Under the pieces are notes generated by a model that had not been told where the DNA came from, did not search any database, and worked only from the letters and a program-made list of their open reading frames with translations. The translations under genes and the position numbers were made by a program. Below, piece by piece: positions 32,801 to 41,447 of a stretch of DNA of 64,000 nt. Source of the stretch: Rhizobium sp. P40RR-XXII (GTDB taxonomy: Bacteria; Pseudomonadota; Alphaproteobacteria; Rhizobiales; Rhizobiaceae); assembly GCF_012641405.1 (NCBI RefSeq), contig NZ_JABAII010000016.1, forward strand, positions 62,001-126,000, in the 5' to 3' direction. The stretch's first letter is position 1; each line of letters starts with the position of its first letter.

Positions 32801-33398
32801 CAAGGCAGAACAGCAGTATCAAAGCGGCGGTACGGTCAAGGCGCCCGCCAGCGATGCGGCGCAGCAATACCTTCGCGGCGAAGCGGTAGGCTCCAAGCCA
32901 CAGCCGAAAGCGGAGGAAGATACCGCAAGCCCTTTTGACCAACTCAGCACGGTGGAGCGCTCATTCCTGACGTCGCTCCGCTATGCCGAGGACATGGGCG
33001 CAGGCGGCACGGCGTTGAAGCTCTACAACGACGTCATCCAGCGCGGGCGGAAAGACCCGATCACCGAGAACGATCTGAGCGTGGATGAACGTCAGAAGCT
33101 CAAGGCCCTTGTTCTCTCCAAGGGGAAGGATAGCGGGAGCATCGATTACAAGGACTACCGTGGCACTGGCATCGACAGCAACATCTTGGGCGGCTTCAAA
33201 TACCACGTCAAAGATGGCGTGGTGCACATCGATGATACCTACGATTTCAACTCCGATCGGGCCGAGGCGGGAGACGATAACGTCTTCATCCAGGCCGCCG
33301 GAGCCGTTGCTAACCCGCGCGGCCTCGCATCCGTGATCGGTCGAAAGATCGCCCCGAATACCAAAGCCGGCATTCCGGTGCGGATAATATTGAACTGA
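29874..33398 (+). CDS. Internal virion protein with lytic transglycosylase domain
   Basis: 1174 residues. Residues about 215-340 form an SLT transglycosylase domain (KYGIPEGYLSKTMQIESGGRD with the catalytic Glu, SAGAAGYFQFIPSTA), which opens peptidoglycan during DNA entry. Residues about 800-890 carry the GNIDLTTRPQVKNEDGSISTVRSMSF ... YHKTGQNLG module that recurs in many phage ejection proteins. Near residue 960-1010 there are three QQYQxG-like repeats. T7 has the enzyme in gp16; here it sits in the first large core protein. Confidence 0.88.
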   Translation: MAILPTKYSLSQPSTFVSGRHVATQDTTDIGKGIASLGQSVSSIGDDIQRQQDTVDISRAEAAKAQGLIDTTNKFTDDPNYSTFNQRAPQETSDVINNAANLIRNPQMREKWKIQAGTDAARVNDAIGDKARALGKQAETVAFDNSLETQRRIYVDPQTTDEQKAAARAAIEGSIDTGLKTGLLTPDAADARKKQYIDEANFSRAKLLADTSPGSVQSWNPSNRTNTTEMFSGLETKYGIPEGYLSKTMQIESGGRDTGPNSAGAAGYFQFIPSTASSMGVDPHSLPSSADGAARLAVQNAQYLRTGLGSEPTAGELYLAHQQGAAGAVKLLNNPDSNAASLIGTKAVIQNGGKEGMTASQFASMWTNKFDGTSGATTAGPQQQQGESAPDWFNQLSPEQRQVAYQVADTKLKQQQVEARGNIETVVQNAPVAIQNTGTYSGATPTHQQFVDAYGPQEGPQKYDAFTASLDVAQSAYNFRTMSAGDIQKIVQAATPTSSGNDAALEEKKYTALSQAASQTLAARKADPATYAMQAFPSVQQAWTDAQTSGNYQAAMAATATAQQQLGMQQLQLLPKSVADQAVTSFNSPDATDQQRLGAVTGLIFSTPDQSQRQAVFKQLVDAGLPAMTEGVMEAAARGDQGAANRLLQAALVDPGKLPKSGEVKPTDIDNQIYSSVWAPGQIGDAAYGVAYGDASSLERAQRGSDLMKKAVQLRISQGQDLNTAVAGASKDLFGDVKVYNGSGSVSANLPVPTGTDTSVLTSGLDASKTAFKAALDAQAQRVLGEPASNVMAVDNPKGLISPGNIDLTTRPQVKNEDGSISTVRSMSFNEDGREILVPTVSPDGRIMSDQEAIDFYHKTGQNLGVFQSAQAADAYAKTLHEQQGRAYVTDASQKAVLQASIDNRMGDVLNNGVFVQVGNGIGLRDPYTGTFVTGSDGNPMTFSIDKIMQMGKDIPPAPTAEGQYQQGSSVVQPPTKAEQQYQSGGTVKAPASDAAQQYLRGEAVGSKPQPKAEEDTASPFDQLSTVERSFLTSLRYAEDMGAGGTALKLYNDVIQRGRKDPITENDLSVDERQKLKALVLSKGKDSGSIDYKDYRGTGIDSNILGGFKYHVKDGVVHIDDTYDFNSDRAEAGDDNVFIQAAGAVANPRGLASVIGRKIAPNTKAGIPVRIILN

Positions 33399-33405
33399 GG
33401 TCCAT

Positions 33406-35145
33406 GTGAGCTTTCAATTCATTGAGAACCCTACCGGCTCCGGCATGACCGACGCTGAGTTCGTGACGTCGGCGCTCGATCAGCCGATGTCTCTGGGCTC
33501 GACGTTCTGGGACCAGTCCAAGGGTGGCGTGCTGTCGAGCTTCGGTCTCGGTACCGCGATCCGCGATCTCGGCACGCCAGAAGTTGCGCCGCCTGATGAT
33601 GGCGGCACGATCTCGGGCGCACTTGGTGCGATCAACCGGACCATCGCGCCGGACAGCATCATTCGCAACGTCCTGGGCACGGGCTATAACGGCGCGGACC
33701 CAATGACCAAGGATCAATACGAGGCGTCGCCATCGTTCCGAAAGGATATCCCATTCCAGAAGGGCATGACGACGGACAGAGCCGCAGCTCTTGCGGCAAT
33801 GGATGACGCTAAGAAGGTTCGTGATTTCTATGCCCAGAAGCGGCCTATCACGTCCTTCATCGGCAACTTGGCAGGCTCTGCCATCGACCCGCTGAACTAT
33901 ATCCCTGTGGCGGGTGAGGCGGTCATTGGCGCGAATGTGGCGCGCTTCGGCAAGGTCGGTGGCCGGATCATCTCAGGCGCGATGGATGCCGCTGGGAATG
34001 CTGCTCTTGCCGGCGTCGCCACAGCGCCGACGAGGGGAGAGCTAGGCGATGATATCTCCTGGCAGTCGACCCTATCGCAGATCGGCATGGCCGGTCTTGT
34101 CGGTGGAGCATTCGGTGCCTTGCATGGCGTCTTTGGCCGCGATGTCTCGCCGACGGTCAGGGCAGATGCCGAGGAAAAGCTTGCCACGCTGAACAATGTC
34201 CAGGCATCGCGCGTGGCACTCAATGATGCGCTCGACGGCCTGATCAACAATTCAGAGGTCAGCCTCTCGCCGACCAGTGCAAATTTCGTTGGCAGACTTG
34301 CGGATCAGGTAAACCCGGCATGGTCGCCGGCGCTCTTCGGCAAGATCGATCGGAATGATCTGTTCTCCTCGACTGGCGTCGGCCGGTTCATGGACAATCG
34401 TCCGGCTCCGGTTCAGGATTTCGAGACGACGATCCGCAGCGAAGTCTTCCGCAATGACCCGGTGCTGGCGCAACGCTATCATGATGCTGAAGCGAAATTC
34501 CAGCAGGCGCAGGATGCGGTTGCCGCGATCGAGGAACCGCTCGCCGCTCGCCGCACCTCAGATACCGTTGGCTTGATCGACCCGGCATCGGCTGAACGTC
34601 TCCGCGCTGTTGAGGCGGAGCTCGCCGGCAATATCCCGGCAGCCCGCCGTCAAGCGCTTGAGCAGGAGCAGCAAAGCATCGTCCAGAGCATCGGCCCCGA
34701 TGCGATCGCAAAGGCCGAGAATGATTTCCGCATTGGCCCGACAAAGCAGGCCAAGGCGGCCCGCAAGGCGCTCGCAAGTGCGAGGCAAGAATTTTCCAAG
34801 GTTCGCAGCGCCGCAGATGAAGCGGGACAGCGCGTCCTTGCGGAAAACCGGGTCCGCTATCAGAGCGCAGTAGACACTTCAACGCCGCAAGTCGAGGCCG
34901 ATCCTGCCGTGGTGCAGGCGGAAAAGCGCGTCAAGCTTCCCGAAGCTCCGAAGGAAATGGCCGAGCAGTATCGCGTCAATCCGGAGACTGGAGAATTCCC
35001 CGAGATGGCCGATATCGATCAGCTTCGAAACTCCGGCCGCTTGACGGAAGAAGACATGGTGTCCCTTGATGTCGCCGATGAAACGGTCAAAACCGCAACA
35101 GCTTATAGCGAGGCGCTGAAAGCCTTCGCGGGATGCGCGATCTGA
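33406..35145 (+). CDS. Internal virion protein (gp15-like core/ejection)
   Basis: 579 residues from a GTG at 33406, with GAGG upstream; an ATG two bases earlier is out of frame and stops at once. The N-terminal region is Gly/Asp-rich; the middle has a membrane-like Gly/Ala stretch (GKVGGRIISGAMDAAGNAALAGVATA) and the C-terminus a long coiled helix with Glu/Ala/Arg. It is one of the ejection proteins by position and composition. Confidence 0.75.
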   Translation: MSFQFIENPTGSGMTDAEFVTSALDQPMSLGSTFWDQSKGGVLSSFGLGTAIRDLGTPEVAPPDDGGTISGALGAINRTIAPDSIIRNVLGTGYNGADPMTKDQYEASPSFRKDIPFQKGMTTDRAAALAAMDDAKKVRDFYAQKRPITSFIGNLAGSAIDPLNYIPVAGEAVIGANVARFGKVGGRIISGAMDAAGNAALAGVATAPTRGELGDDISWQSTLSQIGMAGLVGGAFGALHGVFGRDVSPTVRADAEEKLATLNNVQASRVALNDALDGLINNSEVSLSPTSANFVGRLADQVNPAWSPALFGKIDRNDLFSSTGVGRFMDNRPAPVQDFETTIRSEVFRNDPVLAQRYHDAEAKFQQAQDAVAAIEEPLAARRTSDTVGLIDPASAERLRAVEAELAGNIPAARRQALEQEQQSIVQSIGPDAIAKAENDFRIGPTKQAKAARKALASARQEFSKVRSAADEAGQRVLAENRVRYQSAVDTSTPQVEADPAVVQAEKRVKLPEAPKEMAEQYRVNPETGEFPEMADIDQLRNSGRLTEEDMVSLDVADETVKTATAYSEALKAFAGCAI

Positions 35146-37727
35146 TGGCAGACGATTTCAAGAATTCCGCCTGCTATGGCGCAGCAACTGCAGCGGCAAA
35201 GGCCGTCGGCGGCGAACTGAGCGATCGAGAGCTTGCAGCGGCCTACCGCGCGGCGCGGGAAGAACGCGAGAAGCTTCGGGCCGCCGGCATCACCGACAAT
35301 GTCGAAGACCGGATCAAGGCGCGAGCTGAGGACATTGCGGAGCGCACCAAGATTGCCGCTGCACTTCAAAAGCGCCATACCGCGCTCAACATCCTGGCAC
35401 GCGATCGGCTCGACCAGACCATAAAAGCCTTCAAGGCAGCCGGCCTATCGCCACGGGATTCAATCCTTGCGATCATGGAAGGATCGCAACAAGGCGTCGA
35501 AGGTGCCCGTGATTCCGTCTTCGCCAGCCGTCTCGGCTATGAGGCGCGCTATGTCGGCGCGATGATGTCCGAGATCCAGAAGGATCGGCCCTATCTCGTC
35601 CATGCCCTTGCCGACAAGCGGCTGTCGGATGACGTCTTCCGTGAGATGGGCGAAATCCGCGAAGGCGGTCAACCCGGCATCACCGGCAATGAGGATGCCA
35701 AATATCTTGCTGGCGTCTTCGCCAAGCATCTCGAAGCCAGCCGTACGGAACTGAACAAGTTCGGCGCATCGATCGGCAAGCTCGATGGCTGGGCCGGCGC
35801 ACAGGTGCATGACGATCTGAAGATGATCCAAGCTGGCAAGGATGCGTGGATATCCCGTACCGCGCCGCTGCTCGACCTGAACCGCACGTTCCCCGATGCG
35901 TCTTCGCCTGAGGAAGTAAAGCAGATCCTCGGCGATATCTACGATACCATCATCACCGGCGTTCCGAACAAGGCAACGGCCAAGGAGAAGGGCCAGCGCG
36001 TCAATCCGGCGAACCTGGCGAAGAGCCTCGGCAAGACCCGCGTGTTGCATTTCAAGGATGCGGAAAACGCCATCGCCTATCGGGATGTCTTTGGCTATGG
36101 CAATTCTATCTATGGCATCATGGCTCATCAGCGCCGTGCGGCGAGCATGGCAGCGCAGATGGACGTATTCGGGCCGAACCCGGAAATCATGTTCAACAGT
36201 CTCGTGGAAGCTGAAAAACGGAAACTGCGGGACGATCCAAATCTTGATCCGGAAGCCAAGGTGAAGGCAATCCAAAAGCTGACAACTGACGCCGGTCCGC
36301 TCAAGGGTGCATTCGATGTCATGTCCGGCATCATATCCCGGCCGGGTAATGTCAAGGCGGCCAAGATCGGTAGCGATATCCGCGCCGTTCAAAGCATGGC
36401 AAAGCTCGGCGCTGCGGTTCTCACGGCTATGCCTACCGATGTCGTTGGCGCTGCACAGGCGGCTATGTTCCGTGGCTCCGGCTTCTGGAATGGCATGGTG
36501 CATCAAATGGACGGCATCTTCCGTGGCAGGCCAAAAGGGGAACAGGCTGAGATCGCTTATCTCTTCGGCGAAGGCTTTGACAGTATGGTCGGCGAGATCA
36601 TCTCGCACGGCCTCGCCAATGATGGCCCCGTCGGCAAGATGAGCAAGCTGACGGAACAGTTCTTCAAATGGTCGGGCCTCAACTGGTGGACCGATGTCGG
36701 GCGCTCCGTTGTCGGGCGCACTGTCGCTGCCGAGATCGGCATGCGGGCCGAGAACGAGTTCAAGGATCTTCCGGCGAACTTCGCCCATGTCCTCGGGCTC
36801 CATGGCATTGATGAAACTCGCTGGAACGCCATACGGCGGGCCAGCAAGCGCGAAATCAATGGCCAGAGCTACATCACGCCCGACGCCATCCAAGACCTCC
36901 CTGACGAGGCTGTGGCGCCATTGGTGGCTGACCGGCTGGCGACAGCAAAGACGGATGCCCGCAAAGCCGAAATCCTGAATGACGGTCGACGCGAACTTCA
37001 ACTCGCTCTTCTCCGCTATGTGGCGGATGAGACGAACTATGCGATCGTCGAGACGGATGCGGCGAGCCGGCGCATAACCAGTTGGGGGCAACGGCCGGGA
37101 ACATTCGCAGGCGAGGCGGCGCGCTTCATCATGCAGTTCAAGGGATTCCCAGTTGCCTTCTCCCAGCGCATTCTTGGCCGGGCTCTCTTCGGCGGGCGAG
37201 GGGCAACGAAGTATGAGCGCATCATGAACAATGCGCCGCACATCGGAGCGCTGATCGCCGGGCTCACAGTGGCCGGCTATATGGCCATGACGATGAAAGA
37301 CGCGGTGAAAGGCTATTGGCCGCCACGCAATCCAATGGACCCGAAAGTAATCGTTGCTGCACTCACGCAGGGCGGCGCGCTTGGCATCTATGGAGACTTC
37401 CTATTCGGGCAGAATAATCGGTTTGGTTCTGGAGCCTTTGAAACGTTCTCCGGCCCATTCATCGGAACATTGTCTGACATGTTAAAAATACCGATGAAAG
37501 CACGAGATGCGGCAATCGAAGGGAAGACACCGCAATTGGCTGGAGATGTTCTCAATCTTGCCCTGCAGAACACGCCTTATATCAATCTTAGCTACGTCCG
37601 GCCGGCGCTCGATGTATTGTTTTTGAATGCGTTGAGGAATTGGGCAAGCCCTGGCTACACCAATCGGATGCAGCGCCAAAGGCTCAAAGACTATGGCCAG
37701 CGCCCGCTACTACCAGCCACACTATAA
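35145..37727 (+). CDS. Large internal virion / ejection protein
   Basis: 860 residues from the ATG at 35145, which overlaps the previous stop (TGATG); an ATG at 35133 is also in frame. It has a long helical N-terminus (RELAAAYRAAREEREKLRAAG), a middle with LFGEGFDSMVGEIISHGL and WWTDVGRSVVGR, and a C-terminal hydrophobic segment (HIGALIAGLTVAGYMAMTMKDAVKGYW). It resembles the C-terminal part of gp16-type ejection proteins that span the cell envelope. Confidence 0.75.
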   Translation: MADDFKNSACYGAATAAAKAVGGELSDRELAAAYRAAREEREKLRAAGITDNVEDRIKARAEDIAERTKIAAALQKRHTALNILARDRLDQTIKAFKAAGLSPRDSILAIMEGSQQGVEGARDSVFASRLGYEARYVGAMMSEIQKDRPYLVHALADKRLSDDVFREMGEIREGGQPGITGNEDAKYLAGVFAKHLEASRTELNKFGASIGKLDGWAGAQVHDDLKMIQAGKDAWISRTAPLLDLNRTFPDASSPEEVKQILGDIYDTIITGVPNKATAKEKGQRVNPANLAKSLGKTRVLHFKDAENAIAYRDVFGYGNSIYGIMAHQRRAASMAAQMDVFGPNPEIMFNSLVEAEKRKLRDDPNLDPEAKVKAIQKLTTDAGPLKGAFDVMSGIISRPGNVKAAKIGSDIRAVQSMAKLGAAVLTAMPTDVVGAAQAAMFRGSGFWNGMVHQMDGIFRGRPKGEQAEIAYLFGEGFDSMVGEIISHGLANDGPVGKMSKLTEQFFKWSGLNWWTDVGRSVVGRTVAAEIGMRAENEFKDLPANFAHVLGLHGIDETRWNAIRRASKREINGQSYITPDAIQDLPDEAVAPLVADRLATAKTDARKAEILNDGRRELQLALLRYVADETNYAIVETDAASRRITSWGQRPGTFAGEAARFIMQFKGFPVAFSQRILGRALFGGRGATKYERIMNNAPHIGALIAGLTVAGYMAMTMKDAVKGYWPPRNPMDPKVIVAALTQGGALGIYGDFLFGQNNRFGSGAFETFSGPFIGTLSDMLKIPMKARDAAIEGKTPQLAGDVLNLALQNTPYINLSYVRPALDVLFLNALRNWASPGYTNRMQRQRLKDYGQRPLLPATL

Positions 37728-37965
37728 AGGCTGCCCCAGCTATTAAGGCTACCCACATCAATGCCATAGCGGACAGGATGTCTTTGGTGCCCTGTTTGCC
37801 GGCGATGACGAATCCGATCACGCCAATAAAGACGACGATCCATGCGAGGCCAATGGGAAGCGCGAGGGAGCTCGGTGGGTTTGCCTGAATGATCAGGCCG
37901 CCAAAAAGGCCAAGGCCAAGCATGGCGGCAATGAACTGCAGAAACTTCTTCGTATCGCTCGCCAT
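37684..37965 (-). CDS. Reverse-strand small membrane protein (cargo gene candidate)
   Basis: 93 residues with three hydrophobic segments (about 9-26, 34-54 and 64-88). GGAG precedes the ATG at 37965. It runs against all flanking virion genes and its end overlaps the preceding virion gene's 3' end by 44 bases. This orientation is typical of lysogenic-conversion (moron) genes, and membrane proteins at such sites often exclude other phages. The function is not shown. Confidence 0.6.
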   Translation of the reverse strand: MASDTKKFLQFIAAMLGLGLFGGLIIQANPPSSLALPIGLAWIVVFIGVIGFVIAGKQGTKDILSAMALMWVALIAGAAFIVWLVVAGAGHSL

Positions 37966-38039
37966 CTGATCTCCAAGCAGGAGCTCAGATAAAGCGCCAC
38001 AACGCCCGGAAAAGCAAGGCTCTTCCGAAAGGAACCCCC

Positions 38040-40316
38040 ATGACTTCTATCCAAATCGATCGCACCGATGGCCTTTCCTCTTCCGTCGCCGTAAAGGGGC
38101 CTTGTCGCGTTGCCACCACGGCGAATATCGCGCTCTATGGCGAGCAGACGATCGACGGTGTAGCTGTCGTCACGGGCGACCGCGTCTTGGTCAAGAACCA
38201 GACCGCCGGCTACGAAAATGGAATCTATGTCGCCGACACCGGCCAATGGCGTCGATCGAGGGATTTCAACAAGACAAAAGACGTGGTCAATGGAACGCAG
38301 GTTCTTGTGCTCAATGCCGATGTCGATGAGTTTGTGGTCTATTGTGTATCATCGTCCGATCCTGTGGTTATCGGCACAAGCGTTATCCAGTTTCAACCGA
38401 TCCATCTGACGGACTCCGCCGCCGCCGAAGCTGCGAAAGCAGCGGCACAAGCCGCACAGGCTTTGGCCGAGGCAGCAGCGGCAGAGGCTGAAGCTGCGGC
38501 GGCTACCATTCTTCCTGGCACCATTCCTGTTGCTAATCGGGCGGCAATGGCTGCGCTCGATACTTCGGTATGGACTTCAGCGGCCCTCAAGGAGAGCGGT
38601 CGTGAAGGCGTTTGGCGCTGGGTTCTGGGCGACTTTACGACGCTGACAGGCATCGATACAAGCCAGGGCGTTTACTGCGCGTCCTCAACTGTTCCGGTAG
38701 CGACGGGCTGCTGGGTGCGAAATACCGATGGCGAGGTGTGGGCGAACTGGTTCGGGCTCGCTCCCGGCAATGCAGGGGCCGTCAACAATACCGCTTTCTT
38801 GGCGGCTTGCAATTTCGCGAAGCAGACGTGGGGTAAGCTTCATGTCAGAGACGGAAGTTTTACGTTTTCTGGGACTCTCAACGTTGCCGTCAACGGCAAT
38901 GGTTATGCATTGCATATCGAAGGCCAGGGCAATGGTAAGACGCGCTTTCTCTTCCCGCTTGGAGACGGGCTTTATATTACTCGCTCAAATGGCAACTGGT
39001 GGTATTTTGGTGACGCAACAAAGCCGACGAATACAGCGACGGTTGCAGGCATAGATTTCATTGCTACTGGCGGAACTAATGGCGCGGCAAACGGCGCCGC
39101 CTTGACCTTTTATGGCAATGACGTTGTAGGCCGCCCGACCGCCACTTTTCGTGTTCATGATTGCATGTTTGCCTCAGACAGCCCAAATTATTGCTGGGCG
39201 GTCGGCATTCAGACGCTTTCGGCAAGCAACGTAGAAATCAATTATTGCCAATGGTACGGAGCGCTATCCTCCCCAACCATAGGGAAGTTCATCTGGTTTC
39301 GGGCCATTGCCTCGGGTCAAGATGCGTCGCCATACCACGTTACAAACTGCTATGCTTATTACTTTCAGATAGCCGTTCAAGGCGAAAGCTTCATTGAAGG
39401 CATCCATATTTCTGATTGTGATTTTGTCTCGGGCTCGTATGGCGTATTTTACGAGTGCAATTCCTCGGATGAATCACAATTGGTGATGCATGGTTGCCAT
39501 GTAAATACAACCAATAATGCGATATACCTTAAAAGGGTAGACGATAGCCAGATCACAGGTAATCTTTTGTGGACGTCAGGCGCAGGTAATGCCGTTGTCA
39601 ACTGCATCGACGCGCATTCTCAGACCATCATTGGAAACGAGATTACAGCGACCGATAGCAATGTCGGTGTCGGGACAGGTATATCAATAACAGCAGTCAC
39701 ATATAATGCGGCCACCAATATTCTGCGGGCTTCCGTTATTGACGCGAACGTTATCCAGTATTGCGCTACTGGCATCGTTCTTGCCGCTCAAATTCGCAAT
39801 TATAAGGTCGGGAGCGCAAATCGATTCGCCGGATGCGCGATCGATGTTCAGGATCAGGCAAACCTAAATTTTGTCGGCGACTCCGTCTTCAAAAACACGA
39901 CAGCAGCGGCTACGGCGGCGAACACAACCGCCACCAATCTTATGTCGGTAACTCTCCCATCCGAATATCTGCATGTCGGCAAGCGCATCAAGGTTAAAGC
40001 GTATGGCCGAACCGCCGCAAACACCAATGGCAAGACAGTGCTTCTTACCGGGGCAACCATAAGCATGGGCGGTTTCACAACAACCACGTCTGGTGCGAGC
40101 TGGGAGCTTGAGGCAACGATTGATATCATTTCCTCGACCTCTCAGAAGGCGACGCTAAAGGGTATCGTCGGCGCGACTGCGGTAACGTCGGCCGTGACGC
40201 TTCCGAGCAACAATCTTGCAAGCGGCCTTGCCGTGGCGGTGCAAGCCACAAACTCGGTCGCCGCGGCCAATGATATCATTTGCGAATCCATGAGTGTCGA
40301 GATTGTGGACCGGTGA
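38040..40316 (+). CDS. Tail spike / fibre protein
   Basis: 758 residues. The N-terminus (about 1-125) is a repeated-strand head-binding-like domain (VATTANIALYGEQTIDGVAVVTGDRVLVKNQTAGYENGIYV); residues 125-160 are a coiled Ala/Glu segment (AAEAAKAAAQAAQALAEAAAAEAEAA). A pectate-lyase-like beta-helix with many Asn and short strands follows (about 235-610), then a Thr/Ala-rich C-terminal domain. It should bind and may degrade a host glycan. The middle uses more A/T than neighbours, a sign of exchange. Confidence 0.85.
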   Translation: MTSIQIDRTDGLSSSVAVKGPCRVATTANIALYGEQTIDGVAVVTGDRVLVKNQTAGYENGIYVADTGQWRRSRDFNKTKDVVNGTQVLVLNADVDEFVVYCVSSSDPVVIGTSVIQFQPIHLTDSAAAEAAKAAAQAAQALAEAAAAEAEAAAATILPGTIPVANRAAMAALDTSVWTSAALKESGREGVWRWVLGDFTTLTGIDTSQGVYCASSTVPVATGCWVRNTDGEVWANWFGLAPGNAGAVNNTAFLAACNFAKQTWGKLHVRDGSFTFSGTLNVAVNGNGYALHIEGQGNGKTRFLFPLGDGLYITRSNGNWWYFGDATKPTNTATVAGIDFIATGGTNGAANGAALTFYGNDVVGRPTATFRVHDCMFASDSPNYCWAVGIQTLSASNVEINYCQWYGALSSPTIGKFIWFRAIASGQDASPYHVTNCYAYYFQIAVQGESFIEGIHISDCDFVSGSYGVFYECNSSDESQLVMHGCHVNTTNNAIYLKRVDDSQITGNLLWTSGAGNAVVNCIDAHSQTIIGNEITATDSNVGVGTGISITAVTYNAATNILRASVIDANVIQYCATGIVLAAQIRNYKVGSANRFAGCAIDVQDQANLNFVGDSVFKNTTAAATAANTTATNLMSVTLPSEYLHVGKRIKVKAYGRTAANTNGKTVLLTGATISMGGFTTTTSGASWELEATIDIISSTSQKATLKGIVGATAVTSAVTLPSNNLASGLAVAVQATNSVAAANDIICESMSVEIVDR

Positions 40317-41117
40317 TCATTCAGGCTTGCGAGCGCGAAGGATTGTTGCGCTCGCAAGCTCGAATTGCGCAGCCTTCGGGAGATTTGCCGCCCATGGTTT
40401 ATCGCGAAGGTTCCACGGGGAATCGATCAAGTCTTTCACTTTGAGATTTTCGAAAGCTGCGCGGTCCTCATCCGGAAGCTGCTTAGCCCACCGTTCCAGG
40501 ATCCACGTCAGTGAAAATATAGGGCTGGTGGAGTCGAGAACGTCTTGCTCGATAACCTCGAGAGGATCGAACAGAGACCGAAGGCCCTGATGGCTCATGT
40601 TATAATAGTGGTGCGGATAGCCGTGGAGAGGCTGCAAGAATGGCACGGCGCAGTAAAGCTCTCCGCCCGGCTTTAGGACACGCATAATCTCCGCAGCACA
40701 GCGGAATGGGTATTTGACGTGTTCCAGCACCGCAATGGAGATAATTGCGTCAAACGTATTGTCTTTGAACGGAAGTTCTTCGCCGACACCCACAACATCG
40801 GTGGAATCATAATCAACGATCTCGAAGTTTACGACGTTGTCGAAATAAATGTCTCGCCTTCCCGCGCCACAATCAAGCACAAGGCCGTCTTTGTATTTTT
40901 CAACCAAATTCAACCCGTGATGGTCGTACCCCATCGAGGAGACAGCGTTGGTGTCAACGATACCGGACATAGCACGCAATTCTTTTGAAAGATAATTATA
41001 GACATTATCATTTACTGTGCATGGCATATCGTCGCGCAAGAAGTTCTTTAGCTTTGCCATCTTGGCGCTGCGTTTGTTCTTAATGTCTTCTAGGCGTGCG
41101 TCATGTTCGGCGTTCAT
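40317..41117 (-). CDS. Class I SAM-dependent methyltransferase, reverse-strand cargo
   Basis: 266 residues. SAM-binding motif I is LVLDCGAGRRD (about 80-90), followed by VGVGEELPFKDNTFDAIISIAVLEHV and MRVLKPGGELYCAVPFLQPLHGYP as in Methyltransf_11 enzymes. AGGA precedes the ATG at 41117. Its stop codon abuts the tail-spike stop with no gap. It is lower in GC than its surroundings. A role in altering surface glycans, and hence the spike receptor, is suggested only by its position. Confidence 0.85.
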   Translation of the reverse strand: MNAEHDARLEDIKNKRSAKMAKLKNFLRDDMPCTVNDNVYNYLSKELRAMSGIVDTNAVSSMGYDHHGLNLVEKYKDGLVLDCGAGRRDIYFDNVVNFEIVDYDSTDVVGVGEELPFKDNTFDAIISIAVLEHVKYPFRCAAEIMRVLKPGGELYCAVPFLQPLHGYPHHYYNMSHQGLRSLFDPLEVIEQDVLDSTSPIFSLTWILERWAKQLPDEDRAAFENLKVKDLIDSPWNLRDKPWAANLPKAAQFELASATILRARKPE

Positions 41118-41207
41118 TGCTATTCCTAATTTTTGGGTAACGGTGGAAACAGGTTACAACCTAACCATGCCAGACTTCAAGGTCATCGCTTAACAATCGG
41201 ACATCTT

Positions 41208-41447
41208 ATGAAACCGAAACTCGTTCCCGAATGGGGCCGGGTGCTTCGCCGCGCGTGGAGCATCCGCCTCATCGTCGTGGCCGGAATCCTGTCCGGCTGC
41301 GAAGTCGCCCTCCCGATCATCGATCAGTTCGTCACCATCCCGCGCGGCACCTTTGCGGCCCTCACCGGGCTGGTGACTTGCGGCGCGCTGATCTCTCGCC
41401 TTGTTGTTCAAGAAAATCTGAAAGGTGACACTGATGCCGATCAATAA
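41208..41447 (+). CDS. Holin-like small membrane protein
   Basis: 79 residues from the ATG at 41208. Two hydrophobic segments (about 18-37 and 46-66) are separated by a short loop, with a basic N-terminus (MKPKLVPEWGRVLRRAW) and charged tail (QENLKGDTDADQ). This topology and the place directly before the endolysin gene fit a holin. The family resembles small rhizobial phage proteins of unproven function. It overlaps the lysozyme gene by 14 bases. Confidence 0.65.
   Translation: MKPKLVPEWGRVLRRAWSIRLIVVAGILSGCEVALPIIDQFVTIPRGTFAALTGLVTCGALISRLVVQENLKGDTDADQ

Noticed and set aside
35460..37241. A 593-codon reverse frame inside the ejection-protein gene
   Set aside because: It lies wholly antisense to a gene with operon context and ribosome site; its Arg/His/Leu-rich product has no domain. 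High-GC genomes often leave such open shadows.
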